A stretch of DNA of 64,000 nucleotides, from the NCBI RefSeq assembly GCF_026914265.1, contig NC_069135.1, forward strand, positions 9,398,887 to 9,462,886, read 5' to 3'. Below are positions 10,501-23,275 of the stretch, piece after piece; position 1 is the stretch's first letter, and each line of letters opens with the position of its first letter. The translations under genes were made by a program, and so were the position numbers. Source of the stretch: Mya arenaria (taxonomy: Eukaryota > Mollusca > Bivalvia > Myida > Myidae). Below the pieces are notes generated by a model that did not search any database, had not been told where the DNA came from, and saw only the letters and a program-made list of their open reading frames with translations.

Positions 10501-13385
10501 AAACAGAGGGCTTGTCTAGACACCATGCACACACGTTAAAACGGAGGGCTGGTCTAGACACCATATACACACGTTAAAACGGCGGGATGGTCTAGACACC
10601 ATGCACACACGTTTAAACGACGGGCTGGTCTAGACACCATATACACACGTTTAAACGGCGGGCTTGTCTAGACACTATGTACATACGTTAAAACAGAGGG
10701 CTGGTCTAGACACCATGCACACGCGTTTGAACGGCGGGCTGGTCTAGACACCATGCACACGCGTTAAAACAGAGGGCTGGTCTAGACCCCATGCATACAC
10801 CTTAAAACGTCGGGCTTGTCTCGACACTATGTACACGCGTTAAAACGTTTGGCTGGTCTGGACACCATGCACACGCGTTAAAACGGCGGGCTGGTCTAGA
10901 CACCGTGCACACGCGTTAAAACAGCGGGCTGGTCTAGATAACATGCACACAACCGTTAAAACAGAAGGCTGGTCTAGACAGGTCTAGACACCATGCACAC
11001 ACGTTTAAACGGCGGACTGGTCCAGATACCATGCACACACGTTTGAACGGCGGGCTGGTCTAGACACCATGCACACACGTTAAAACGGCGTGATGGTCTA
11101 GACACCATGCACACACGTTTGAACGGCGGGCTGGTCTAGACACCATGCACACACGTTTAAACGGCGGACTGTTCCAGATACCATGCACACACGTTTGAAC
11201 GGCGGACTGGTCTAGACACCATGCACACACGTTTGAACGGCGGACTGGTCCAGATACCATGCACACACGTTTGAACGGCGGACTGGTCCAGACACCATGC
11301 ACACACGTTTGAACGGCGGGCTGGTCTAGACACCATGCACACACGTTTGAACGGCGGACTGGTCTAGACACAATGCACAGACGTTTAAACGCCGGGCTTG
11401 TCTAGACACAATGCACACACGTTTGAACGGCGGACTGGTCCAGATACCATGCACACACGTTTGAACGGCGGACTGGTCTAGACACCATGCACACACGTTT
11501 GAACGGCGGGCTGGTCTAGACACCATGCACACACGTTTGAACGGCGGACTGGTCTAGACACAATGCACAGACGTTTAAACGCCGGGCTTGTCTAGACACA
11601 ATGCACACACGTTTGAACGGCGGGCTTGTCTAGACACAATGCACACACGTTTAAACGGCGGGCTTGTCTAGACACCATGCACACACGTTTGAACGCCGGG
11701 CTGGTCTAGACACCATGCACACACGTTTGAACGGCGGGCTGGTCTAGACACCATATACACACGTTTAAACGGCGGGCTTGTCTAGACACCATGCACACAC
11801 GTTTAAACGGCGGGCTGGTCCAGACACCATGCACACACGTTAAAACGGCGTGATGGTCCAGACACCATGCACGATGGTCTAGACACCATGTACACACGTT
11901 AAAACGGTGGGATGGTCTAGACACCATGTACACCTGTTAAAACGGTGGGATGGTCTAGACACCATGTACACGCGTTAAAACGGCGTGATGGTCTAGACAC
12001 CATGTACACACGTTTAAACGGAAGGGCAAGTGAAGACACCATGCACACACGTTAAAACGGCGGGCTGGTCTAGACACCATGCACACTAAAACGGCGGGCT
12101 GGTCTAGACACCATGCACACGAGTTAAAACGGCGGGCTGGTCTAGACACCATAAACACGCGTTTAAACGGCGGGCTGGTCTAGACACCATGCACACGCGT
12201 TAAAACGGCGGGCTTGTCTAAACACCATGCACACACGTTTAAACGGCGGGATGGTCTAGACACCATGCACACGCGTTAAAACGGCGGACTGGTCTAGACA
12301 CCATGCACACACGTTTAAACGGCGGGATGGTCTAGACACCATGCACTCGCGTTAATAGGGCGGGATGGTCTAGACACCATGCACACGCGTTAAAACGGCG
12401 GGCTTGTCTAGACACCACGTACACACGTTTAAACGGCGGGATGGCCTAGACACCATGCACACGCGTTAAAACGGCGGACTGGTCTAGACACCATGCACAC
12501 ACGTTTAAACGGCGGGATGGTCTAGACACCATGCACACGCGTTAATAGGGCGGGATGGTCTAGACACCATGCACACGCGTTAAAACGGCGGGATGGTCTA
12601 TATACTGAGATCAGACGTTTAAACTGCGGGATGGTCTAGACACCACGTACACACGTTTAAACGACGGGATGGCCTAGACACCATGCACACACGTTTAAAC
12701 GGCGGGATGGTCTAGACACCACGTACACACTTTAAAACGGCGGGATGGTTTAGATACTAAGTTCACACATTTAAACGGCGGGCTGGTCTAGACACCACGT
12801 ACACACGTTAAAACGGCGGGCTGGTCTAGACACCACGTACACACGTTAAAACGGCGGGCTGGTCTATACACCTTGTACACACTTTAAAACAGCGGGATGG
12901 TCTAGACACCACGTACACACTTTAAAACGGCAGGCTGGTCTAGACACCACGTACACACTTTAAAACGGCGGGATGATCTAGACACCACGTACACACTTTA
13001 AAACGGCGGGCTGGTCTGTATACTGAGTTCAGACGTTTAAACGGCGGGATGGTCTAGACACCACGTACACACTTTAAAACGGCGGGCTTGTCTAGACACC
13101 ACGTACACACTTTAAAACGACGGGATGGTCTAGACACCACGTACACACGTTAAAACGGCGGGATGGTCAAAACACCACGTACACACTTTAAAACGGCGGG
13201 ATGGTCTATACACCACGTACACACTTTAAAACGGCGGGATGGTCTAGACACCACGTACACACTTTAAAGCGGCGGGATGGTCTAGATACTGAGCTCACAC
13301 GTTTAAACGGCGGGATGGTCTAGACACCATGTACACACGTTAAAACGGCGTGATGGTCTGTATACTGAGTTCAGACTTTTAAACG
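7565..13385. repeat. 38-bp minisatellite, subfamily A
   Basis: About 150 tandem units of 38 bp. Each has GGTCTAGACACCATG, then CACACGCGTT and a TTAAAAC or TTTAAAC segment and GGCGGGC. The unit contains the palindromes TCTAGA and often GTTTAAAC. Divergence rises toward 13 kb, where CACGTACACACTTTAAAAC becomes common. It lies upstream of the first visible SNX10-like exon, so it may be intronic. Minus-strand open frames with a 38-residue period (MVSRPARRSNVCAWCLDQ) are periodicity artefacts. Confidence 0.97.
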
Positions 13386-14945
13386 GTGGGATGGTCTAGA
13401 CATCATGGACAAAGGCTTAAACAGCGTGTTGATCTAGACACAATGGACACATGCTTAAACAGCGGGTTGATCTAGACACAATGGACAAAGGATTAAACAG
13501 CGGGTTGTTCTAGACACCATGGACAAAGGATTAAACAGCGGGTTTGTCTAGACACCATGGACACAGGATTAAACAGCGGGCTGGTCTAGACACCATGGAC
13601 AAAGGATTAAACAGCGGGTTGATCTAGACACAACGGACACAGGATTAAACAGCGGGTTGAACTGGACACCATGGACACAGAATTAAACAGCGGGTTGAAC
13701 TGGACACCATGGACATATGATTAAACAGCGGGTTGATCTAGACACCATGGACACAGGATTAAACAGCGGGCTTGTCTAGACATCATGGACAAAGGCTTAA
13801 ACAGCGGGTTGATCTAGACACCATGGGCACAGGCTTAAACAGCGGGTTGGTATAGACACCATGGATAAAAGCTTAAACAGCGGGTTTGTCTAGACACCAT
13901 GGACACAGGCTTAAACAGCGGGTTTGTCTAGACACCATGGACAAAGACTTAAACAGCGGGCTGGTCAAGACACCATGGACAAAGGCTTAAACAGCGAGTT
14001 GATCTAGACACCATGGACACAGGCTTAAACAGCGGGTTGATCTAGACACCATGGACACAGGCTTAAACAGCGGGTTGGTCTTGACACAATGGACACAGGC
14101 TTAAACAGCGGGTTGGTCTAGACACCATGGACACAGGCTTAAACAGCGGGTTGGTCTAGACACCATGGACACAGATTTAAACAGCGGGTTGGTCTGGACA
14201 CCATGGACACGGGCTTAAACAGCGGGTTGGTCTAGACACCATGGTCACGGGCTTAAACAGCGGGTTGGTCTAGACACCATAGACACAGGCTTAAACAGCG
14301 GGTTGGTCTAGACACCATAGACACAGGCTTAAACAGCGGGTTGGTCTAGACACCATGGACACAGGCTTAAACAGCGGGTTGGTCTAGACACCGTGAACAT
14401 TAACTTCAACAGCGGGTTGATCTAGACACCATGGACTCAAACTCAAACAGCGGGTTGGTCTGGAAACCATGGACACAGGCTTAGACAGCGGGTTGGTCTA
14501 GACACCATGGACACAGGCTTAGACAGCGGGTTTGCCTAGACACCATGGACACAGGCTTAGACAGCGGGTTGGTCTAGACCCAACGGACAAAGGCTTAGAG
14601 AGAAGGTTGGTCTAGACACCGTGGACACTCACTTCAACAGCGGGCTGTTCTAGACACCATGGACACAGACTTAATAGCGGGTTGGTCTAGACACCATGCA
14701 CACATGCTTAGTCAGCAGGCTGGTCTAGACACCATGGACACAGACAGCAGGGTGGTATAGACACCTTGGACACAAACTTAAACAGCGGGCTGGTCTAGAC
14801 ATTATGGACAAAGACTTAAACGGAGGGTTGGTCTAGATATTTTGGACACAAACTTAAACAGCGGGCTGGTCTAGACATTTTGGACACAAACTTAAACAGC
14901 GATCTGTTCTAGATACCATAGACACAAACTTGAACAGCGGGGTGG
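13386..14945. repeat. 38-bp minisatellite, subfamily B
   Basis: Same 38-bp register and TCTAGACACCATG core as subfamily A, but the variable half is GGACACAGGCTTAAACAGCG followed by GGTT. About 40 units; switch from A to B is abrupt near 13385. The final units decay between 14700 and 15070. Confidence 0.95.
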
Positions 14946-15092
14946 TATGTTTTAACGGCAGGTTGGTCTAATAGCCATATATATGTTTAACAGCGTGTTC
15001 GTCTAGAAACCATAGGCCTATGTTATAACGGTATGTTGGTCTAGAAATCATGGAAACAGGGTTGGTCTTGAAACCATGGAAACAATTTAAAA
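14946..15092. repeat. decayed edge of 38-bp array
   Basis: Diverged, gapped relics such as 'GGTTGGTCTAGAAATCATGG' mark the array edge. Confidence 0.6.
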
Positions 15093-15354
15093 GTGTCGCT
15101 TTGTCAAGAGAACAGACATACCTGTATTAAGGGCTGGTTCATATGCATGTATATGGAAATATATAAAATTATTCGTTCGGCCACGCTTCGCTTTTTATCA
15201 ACAAACCTGAATTATTTAATTTACTGTCAATTCTGTAGTTATTTACTTTCGTTGAAAACGGACATTATAATCTATAATATAGTTTAGTTTAAACATATTT
15301 ATTTTACAGCAATTGTGAAACAAGTTATTACAACATTATATTAATCACTATCTT

Positions 15355-15523
15355 TGGTCCGATTTTACGCGAGAGTGTGGTCTTGTGTTGTGGGGGAAAC
15401 CGGAGGAAACCTACGTGTCCGGCTTGGTGACCACAAACCAAACTCAAATGCGGCCGAGTCGGGAATCGAACCCAGGTCGCCTAGATGAGAAGCGAGTGCG
15501 CTAACCACTAACCGGACAACCGA
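15355..15523 (-). repeat. tRNA-derived SINE with conserved core
   Basis: Read on the minus strand it starts with a tRNA-like head: A-box-like TTAGTGGTTAGCGCACTCGC and B box GGTTCGATTCCC. A core with GTTTCCTCCGGTTTCCCCC and ACACAAGACCACAC follows, similar to metazoan SINE core segments. It would look like a tRNA 3' half but lacks a foldable anticodon arm and acceptor pairing, so it is not scored as a tRNA gene. Confidence 0.8.
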
Positions 15524-16050
15524 ATCTATAATATCGAACCCACTAAACAGATGATGTAACCAGGAAATGCAACATGTTATATGGAGACATACTTGACTCA
15601 AGAGCCTGGATGAAGTACATACTTAAACAATGTTGTTAATGAAGAAATCATGCAAGAACTTGTCTTAAGCATCAAGGAAACATTTCCAACAGAACGTAAC
15701 CCCCCCCCCCCCCTCCAATATGATTATACCCTGCTACTATATGAGCTTTACCCTCTTATTGTATAATTTGGAAGACAAAAACATATGTGAACGGGTACTT
15801 ACAGAAACAGAAATGTCCTTGCATCCAAACTGTCTTACATTCAGTTGTCCACTGATCAGTAATAAGTCACATGCACCTACATGGTACGTATCATAGTTCA
15901 GGTTATAACTAACAGTACATATCATGTGGACGCTACCTTCATCGTAAAGTAAACTGATTTACAAAGTAAACAATATTCCTTCCGTGTTCGAGGTGACAAG
16001 TGTTCCGGTTCTTTTTGAGTGTACAAATATGACTCACGTATACATTGTTT
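15524..16050. other. non-coding; poly-C tract
   Basis: Holds a run of about 14 C at 15700-15713 and the weak exon candidate noted separately; otherwise nothing recognised. Confidence 0.5.
15803..15925 (-). CDS. candidate 5' exon of the SNX10-like gene (weak)
   Basis: A minus-strand open frame from an ATG at 15925 ends at a strong donor, TCT/GTAAGTAC, at phase 0, as the first PX exon at 7374 requires. The join would read KDISVS then EMSPDLDICV. Against it: the N-terminal residues are not recognisable, the ATG context is ordinary, and the intron would be 8.4 kb of mostly minisatellite. A phase match alone has about a one-in-three chance. Confidence 0.22.
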
Positions 16051-16270
16051 GTACGGGAATTTTATAAACAAACCAAACTGGTTTTACGACGAAGCTTAGT
16101 CACCTTAATTGCTATTTATTCTTATTTTAATAATTGGTTAAATCGGACTGATTTTAAGACGAATGTCTTTGATCTATACTAATTTTTAATAAGTTAAACC
16201 GAACTGGTTTACGACGAAGGTTTTAAGACGAATCACTTTGATCTTAATCGCTTTTTATACTCATTTTACT
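16050..16270. repeat. degenerate short direct repeats
   Basis: Segments such as AAACTGGTTTTACGACGAAG, AATCGGACTGATTTTAAGACGA and CGAACTGGTTTACGACGAAG recur at roughly 50-110 bp spacing, separated by CTTTGATCTTAATCGCT-like stretches. Old tandem duplication; no coding potential. Confidence 0.5.
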
Positions 16271-17078
16271 TCAATAGAGGCACGAGGAGGGGTCCATTTC
16301 ATTATATTCAAATGAAATCATCATTTATTGTGCCTTCATTATTTTGCTATACATTGGTGTATATTGGAATTAAGTTCGAATTCATTTGACATTGGATGTG
16401 TTCGCTGCTATGACTCGACTTCAGATAAAGACGCGACTGACACAGGTGTCTTGAACGTGGGTAACTTTATCTTTTATAAATAAGGACGTGCTTAATCAGC
16501 ATTCATTCAAAAGTTCACAACCCTTTCTCACATTATTGCAATTTGATGACCGAGCAAGCATTGGTAAAAATAGTACTAATTTAAAAATTAATTGTGGTGA
16601 AAGCCTGGTAAAATCTTTATTATGCAATTGCTTAACGCCAATGAAGATGCCAGAAATTACCACCAAGAGTAAACATGGTCATACTGGTTTGATACAAATT
16701 TGAACAATTGGGATTGCTCTATTTTTCAAAATATTCGACTCTTAAATTCAGGTTTGTCTCAATATTTTGAACCGAAAGCGTCAAACTTCTTCAGGACAGT
16801 GCTGTAAGCAGGTACTTGTATTTGAACTAGTGCGGTTCAGTTTAGATGAAACAATTTTCTAAATATCACAATTTTTTTGTTGTGAAAATAAATCACCAAA
16901 AACAAATGAAGATTAAATGTGGTAAGTTTTTAGCTAAGTGATCAACATAATAGCTCGTCCGATGAGGAGGCAGTAGGTTATCAACACCGTTATTAATCAA
17001 CTATTACGTATTTGACGAGATACAGAGACAATTGCCGTATCAATACAAGACAATTGAAGACAATTTATGCCAGAACTC
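16271..17078. other. non-coding, nothing recognised
   Basis: A plus-strand open frame at 16488-16703 has no recognisable protein similarity or splice context. Confidence 0.5.
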
Positions 17079-17235
17079 GCTCTATATCGACCAAACTCGG
17101 CCAATATCGACAAAACTCGCCTAATATGAGTTTACTTCGATTTGATTGGCTACAAAACTCGCCTAATATAGGATTTGAGAAATGAGCCAGTTTCATTGGC
17201 TGTCGAAACTCGCCTAATATGAGAAATACGCTGGA
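17078..17235. repeat. cluster of 'AAACTCGCCTAATATGAG' copies
   Basis: AAACTCGCCTAATATGAG, or close variants, occurs near 17090, 17114, 17156 and 17207, interleaved with GATTGGCTAC/CATTGGCTGT (inverted CCAAT) motifs. May be a relic of a transposon end or a promoter-like cluster; unresolved. Confidence 0.45.
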
Positions 17236-17680
17236 AATTAATTTTAAAGGTAGCCATTTTGTTTTCCGTTTCCGACTGTTTTGAACATTTTGTGCTTCGT
17301 ATAAAATTTTTTGGCATACTTGTACCTATTGAATGATTGAACCACGTTGTACGGTTTGATATAACAACTGTATTTAACCCGTTGGTGGATTATGATTTTG
17401 TACGCCGACAAAATGGACGGCAAAGGTGAAACATTTGACGTGTTGACAAACGATTTACAAAATTAAGACGGAAATACATGCTTCCTTACAATGTACAGTG
17501 CTTTGTTCATAAGTATGTGCAATGTCACTATAAGGATGCATGTCAAAATCAGCAATGTCAAGTCTAGAAAAGCAGACACCATGAATTAACAAGGGATAAA
17601 TTCGGCTTCAATGTGAACTAAAGGTAAGTTATAAGAATGTTTTTAACTAAAATGGTAATAGTTAATTAATAAAATACTTA

Positions 17681-17811
17681 TTAATTAGGTTAGTTCATAT
17701 TTGCCCAGTTATTTGTCCTCGGTCAGCTGTATTAGCCTTCGCCCTTTCGGGCTCAGGCAAATACAGCTATCCTCGGACAAATAACTAGGCCAATATGAAT
17801 CACCTAATTAA
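17681..17811. mobile_element. 131-bp foldback element
   Basis: Two ~63-base arms are near-perfect reverse complements around a tiny loop at 17744-17749. The arms share TTAATTAGGT, TTCATATT, AGTTATTTGTCC and AGCTGTATT. Both ends carry TTAATT/AATTAA. No coding capacity. Most likely a very short MITE; a structured RNA is possible but unsupported. Confidence 0.75.
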
Positions 17812-19400
17812 CAACATTATATTATTTCAGTATATCAGCAGTCAGTCGCTATTTATTTTAATCAGGTGAAGCGGTGGTAATAAACAATGGCTGGCCAAGT
17901 TGTCGGGTAGTTAACACAATATTATGTAGACCAGTAAAATATTGTTAGTAAGTACTTACACAAAATAAATGGTTATGCGTCTGAGTCTCATCAATTAACC
18001 ACTTATTTGTGTAATTATACAACTATACCCGCGCAGAGCTATTGAAAAAGTGTTTTCTTACGGTTGTAAGCGGACCGTGCACGAGAATTTCGAGTAATCC
18101 CACTAGCCGATACATTGTATTTAGAAAGGCCATGATAATAATCTAATGTTCATCTTTCGGAAAAATATTTATATTTATCTATTTATAAATCTGTATTTGT
18201 TTATTTATTAATGCATTTATTTGCTCACTTATATATGCAATACACTCATCGTCGTATAAGTCAGACACAATTGGTGTTCGTCCTAGCGAAACGGCTTCTT
18301 AAATTACGTCTGTAAGGGGATACTTTTGAAGAAAAACTCGTTCTGTATCTATTACGTACTTACGATCTCTATTTATATAACCATTACATAATAACAAAGA
18401 GAAAACTAGACATGCTAAAATGACAACACATACCTACATGTACATATCGCTATAATAGCTTCTTATGCGTACTTATTTTAGCGCCGGTAGCAATCGTAAC
18501 AACTCGGCCATCTCCGGCAAGCTTCGAGAGTCAATTCCCGTTGGCCGAGATGTTCTGATAGCGCCGGTAGGGGCTAATTCATGTTCGATTGAAACTGGAA
18601 CCAATAAACATCATACTAACAGACTGGTACGGGTACGTCTTGTTGTTAAACAAAAATGAATTAATCCATTACATTATACGTTATCAGTTATTTGGAGATC
18701 TTGATGCAATGGATGTATCACCCGTAAAGATCGCTCTTTATTGTTTGCTTAAGATCTCCATGACTTTCATATTTTATCCCAATATCAAAAAGGGTCAACA
18801 CTGACCATGATCAATGTTAGTTCATGACGATACTTAACCATGATTTTGTTTAAAAAAATATAAATGATGCGTTTCAAAAACAAGTGCATACTTAAGTTGG
18901 GGAAAATTTATCTATTTTCCCTGGGAGTAAGATATTATTGGTCCCAGATTTTCCTAATAATATAATTATATATATATATGCCTACTGTGTGTACGCTGTC
19001 CATGCTTGAAAAAAGCGCTCACAGTTAAGTCCCAAGTCCGAAACTTCATAACATCTGCTCAACTCAACTTTCTGTCTTGGTTTTAAGCAATTTCCTCTTT
19101 TTCACCGTAAACGAAAGTTGTAAGCCAATGGGAATTCCACCAAGGCGATAAAAACGCATATTCAAACAAACTGAGATTGTCGTTCACATGATAACATTTT
19201 TGAAGACTGCATGCAAAAATATATGGGAAGATATCAACCTAACATTAACATTAACACTCAGATTGATGGCTTCATAATGGAAAGTGATGTATGTCTATAA
19301 TTCAGGATTTTCAGCAATTTCTATTACTCTCAATTTAAATTGATAAACATGCTTAAAATCGTTTGGGCATCATTTCTTGTTTCAATCATTGTACTGTATT
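17812..19400. other. non-coding; possible repeat remnants
   Basis: Around 18478-18575, TAGCGCCGGTAG occurs twice (18479 and 18561) flanking a GC-rich island with CGGCCATCTCCGGC and GTTGGCCGAGATG; it may be part of an interspersed repeat. A short AT microsatellite lies near 18961-18980. No exon recognised. Confidence 0.4.
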
Positions 19401-19402
19401 TT

Positions 19403-19480
19403 TAAGAGATGTAAACGAATGGCAAATTGATATTCACATATTCGGAAATTTTTCGATGGAATATTCGAAAATTCGATTAA
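19403..19480. mobile_element. fragment of hAT-like element end
   Basis: AAGAGATGTAAACGAATGGC followed by CGAATATT-like motifs closely matches the terminal region of the intact element at 52027-53076. Only one end is present. Confidence 0.6.
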
Positions 19481-19616
19481 TAAAATTAATATTTTAGAAG
19501 TTATAGTAAACTATTCCAATAGCTAGTCGCTATGAGGATAACTTCTTATTATTTGTATGTCGGAATATTTTCAGTGCTGCCGGCATACAAGAATTAATAA
19601 GAGATGTTTGTCAAAC

Positions 19617-20408
19617 ATTATGCCCCCCCCCCCCAAGTTTTAGGGCCATGGGTGCAGGCATTGTCGAGTTCAAGGTCACTGTAACCCGATGACCCTAAAA
19701 TCAATAGGCAATAAGGGTCATCTAAAGGTCAGGGCCAACCTCAAAATCGCGTTTGATGGCCATAGGTGCAAGCATGGGCGAGCAATCACTAGGACAACCT
19801 TTTCGCATTCAAGGCCATTGTGACCCTGACCTTTAACGCGATGATCCCTAAATCAATAGGGGTCATATACTGGTCAGACCCAACCTTCGTGTAAAGTTAG
19901 ATGACCAAAGGTCCAGGAATTGTCGTGTTTGCATTCAATATCACTTTAAACTTTACCTTTGACCCATGAACCCTAAAATCATAAGGGGTCATCTACTGGT
20001 CAGGCCCAACTTCCATGTCATGTTTGAGGGTCATTGGTGCAGGCATTGTCGAGTTATCACTTGGACAACAATTTAGCATTAAAGGTCACTGTGATCTTGA
20101 CATTTGATCTGATGACCACTAAAATCAACAGGAGTCATCTACTGGTCAGGAAAAGCCTCCATGTCAAGTTTGATGAACATAGGTCTAAGAATTGTTGAGT
20201 TATCACTGGACACGCTTTTACAACCTTTTCCCGTTTAAGTCACTGTGACCTTGGCCTTTCTACTGCTTAGGCCCAACCTTCATGTCAAGTTTGTTGACCA
20301 TAGGTCCTGGTATTGTTGAGTTATCACTCGGCCAAGCTTTGGTCTACTGATGGACTGACCGACATGTGCGAAGCAATATACCCTCTCTTCTTCGAAGGGG
20401 GGCATAAT
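19617..20408. mobile_element. ~790-bp interspersed element with ATTATGCCCCCC ends
   Basis: Begins ATTATGCCCCCC and ends with the reverse complement GGGGGGCATAAT. Inside are degenerate repeats of 'GGTCATCTACTGGTCAGGCC', 'AAGGTCACTGTGACC' and 'TTGTCGAGTTATCAC'. A second copy is at 30480-31111 and a diverged relative at about 44690-45060. No coding capacity. Confidence 0.75.
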
Positions 20409-21690
20409 TAAAGTGTCAAATAATTTCAGCGTTATCGGTTTAAGTTTTCTTCCTCAAAGGTAAGATATATATATATATATATATCTTTTTATGAGTAACT
20501 TAAAACGTTCCTATTACAGGCCTTTTAATCTATACAAACTATATTCTAGTACTTTGTAATTGTTAGATGACATGAAGCAAATTCTTTATGTATGGGCGGA
20601 GTGAGCGTAGCGAACTTGTTCATCTTAATCACTAAGAAATTACTTCAGGTCATCTTACTGAATTAGAATCAAAACTCATTGGCTGACACATTGTCACCGC
20701 AAAATCTGACGCAGGGAGTGTGTATCAAATGAGTGCAATTTCATTGGCTTAAAATATAAGTTGTATCTTAATAAATAAAGTATATGCATTATGTTTTTTT
20801 TGTTATCTGTTCCATTAAAATTTTGAATATCAAAAAAAGATCAAACATACGCTTTCACAGTCACATGACATATGCCCCTGATTGGGCCTGAAGGAAGGAT
20901 AATTAGAGCACAGGAGATGTTGTTAATAAATATATGCAGCTTATGGCAGCCATTAGTCAGTTCGCATTAAATGAATGAGGGGTAAATGAAGTTCATAGCC
21001 AACCTCTCTACCAAGATTGAGGACCGTTGATCGAAGCGTTCTCTTTACATTAATCGGACATGGTATGTTTCTGTTCAAGGTCACTGTGACCCGGTCTTTT
21101 GATCTCCTTACCTCATTATCAATATGAAACTATAATTTGTCCTATAATATGGACGGACATGTAAAAACAGTTTGATGTGTCATGGCAAATACAGCATCAC
21201 GGACTACATCAAAGTTATGTATCAGCATTGTGACTTTCAGATACAAAAGAAATGAGAAAAAGGGGTTCTTCATTGATATATTTTTTTTTCATTTTGAATT
21301 GGGCGAGATATAAATAAGGCATCAAGGACGCTACAACTTTCGGTGGTGTTGAAGCAAAATGGACAATTTATAGAACTTTGTATTATTAGTTTATACGCTA
21401 TCTATATTTTTCTTTTGTATAAGATCTGAGTTAAACGAGTAAATGAATTTCCAAACTCTTACTGATATAAGGAAGCTATATCTACTGTATTATTTATAAT
21501 ATCACCTGGGCCTATGATCAAAATGATAAGATAACAACGAGTTTATAAGGGAGTACCCCATTCAGCATACACTGATGGCCAGTTGCTCAGCTGTTTCTTT
21601 TTCAACCTAGGTATAACTTTAAACTACAATAGTCCTGGTTAATTAAAAGTGCTTCTAATCCCTTTGAGTCTTATACATTATAAAATTGAT
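20409..21690. other. non-coding
   Basis: Contains a (TA)n microsatellite at about 20466-20485 and low-copy repeat-like text around 21040-21110 resembling the 'AAGGTCACTGTGACC' family. No exon seen. Confidence 0.5.
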
Positions 21691-23275
21691 TAAGGAAAAT
21701 TGAGCTAGCTACAAACAATGCCATGCCAATACTTGAATAAGCTTGGACTGACAATGAGCTAGCTACAACACCATGCCAATTCTTGAATGAGCTTTGACTG
21801 ACAATAAGCTAGCTACAACGGCATGCCAGTACTTGAATGACCTTAGACTGACAATGAGCTAGCTACAACAGCATGCCAATACTTGAACAAGCTTAGACTG
21901 ACAATGAGCTAGCTACAACGCCATGCCAATTCTTGAACAAGCTTCGACTGACAATGAGCTAGCTACAACAGCATGCCAATACTTGAACGAGCTTAGACTG
22001 ACAATGTGCTAGCTTCAACGCCATGCCAATATTTGAACGGGCTGATATTGACAATGAGCTAGCAACAACGCCATGCCAATTCTTGAACAAGCTTAGACTG
22101 ACATTGAGCCAGCTACAACGCCATGCCAATAATTCAACGAGCTTAGACGGTCAATGAGCTAGCTACAACGCCATGCCAATACTTGAACAAGCTTAGGCTG
22201 ATAATGAGCATGCTACAACGCCATGTCAATACTTGAACGAGCTTAAGCTGACAATGAGCTAGCTACAATGCCATGCCAATACTTGAACGAGCTTAGACTG
22301 ACAATGTGCTAGCTTCAACGCCATGCCAATATTTGACGGCTGAGATTGACAATGAGCTAGCAACAACGCCATGCTAATACTTGAACGAGCTTAGACTTGA
22401 CATTGAGCCAGCTACAACGCCATGCCAATAATTCAACGAGCTTAGACTGATAATGAGCTTAGACTGACAATGAGCTAGCTTCAAAGACATGCCAATACTT
22501 GAACGAGCTTAGACTGACAATGAGCTAGCTTCAACGCCATGTCAATACTTGAACAAGCTTAGACTGATAATGAGCTTAGACTGACAATGAGCTAGCTTCA
22601 AAGACATGCCAATACTTGAACGAGCTTAGACTGACAATGAGCTAGCTACAACGCCATGTCAATACTTGAACAAGCTTAGACTGACAATGAGCTAGCTTCA
22701 ACGCCATGTCAATACTTGAACAAGCTTAGACTGACAATGAGCTTAGACCGACAATGAGCTAGCTTCAAAGACATGCCAATACTTGAACGAGCTTAGACTG
22801 ACAATGAGCTTAGACCGACAATGAGCTAGCTTCAAAGACATGCCAATATTGGAACGACCTTAGACTGACAATGAGCTTAGACCGACAATGAGCTAGCTTC
22901 AAAGACATGCCAATACTTGAACGAGCTTAGACTGACAATGAGCTTCCTACAACGCCATGCCAATATTGGAACGACCTTAGACTGACAATGAGCTTAGACC
23001 GACAATGAGCCAGCTTCAAAGACATGCCAATACTTGAACGAGCTTAGACTGACAATAAGCTTCCTACAACGCCATGCCGATATTGGAACGACCTTAAGAC
23101 TGATAATGAGCTTGCTACAATGCCATGCCAATACTTGAATGAGCTTAAACTGACAATAAGCTTCCTACAACGCCATGCCGATATTGGAACGACCATAGAC
23201 TGATAATGAGCTTGCTACAACGCCATGCCAATACTTGAATGAGCTTAGACTGACAATGAGAGAATATGGTAGTAT
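21690..23275. repeat. minisatellite, 50-bp unit
   Basis: About 30 units of ACAATGAGCTAGCTACAACG, CCATGCCAATACTTGAACGA and GCTTAGACTG (50 bp). From 22440 on, extra 20- to 24-bp partial units (ACTGATAATGAGCTTAG or ACCGACAATGAGC) are inserted, giving composite periods. GAGCTAGCTA is partly palindromic. Confidence 0.95.

Noticed and set aside
9466..12158. Minus-strand frames with MCMVSRPARR-type repeats
   Set aside because: Produced by the 38-bp unit (three units = 38 codons); variants in neighbouring frames are equally open.
15460..15523. tRNA gene
   Set aside because: A and B box are present, but the sequence continues into a SINE core and cannot form a full cloverleaf.
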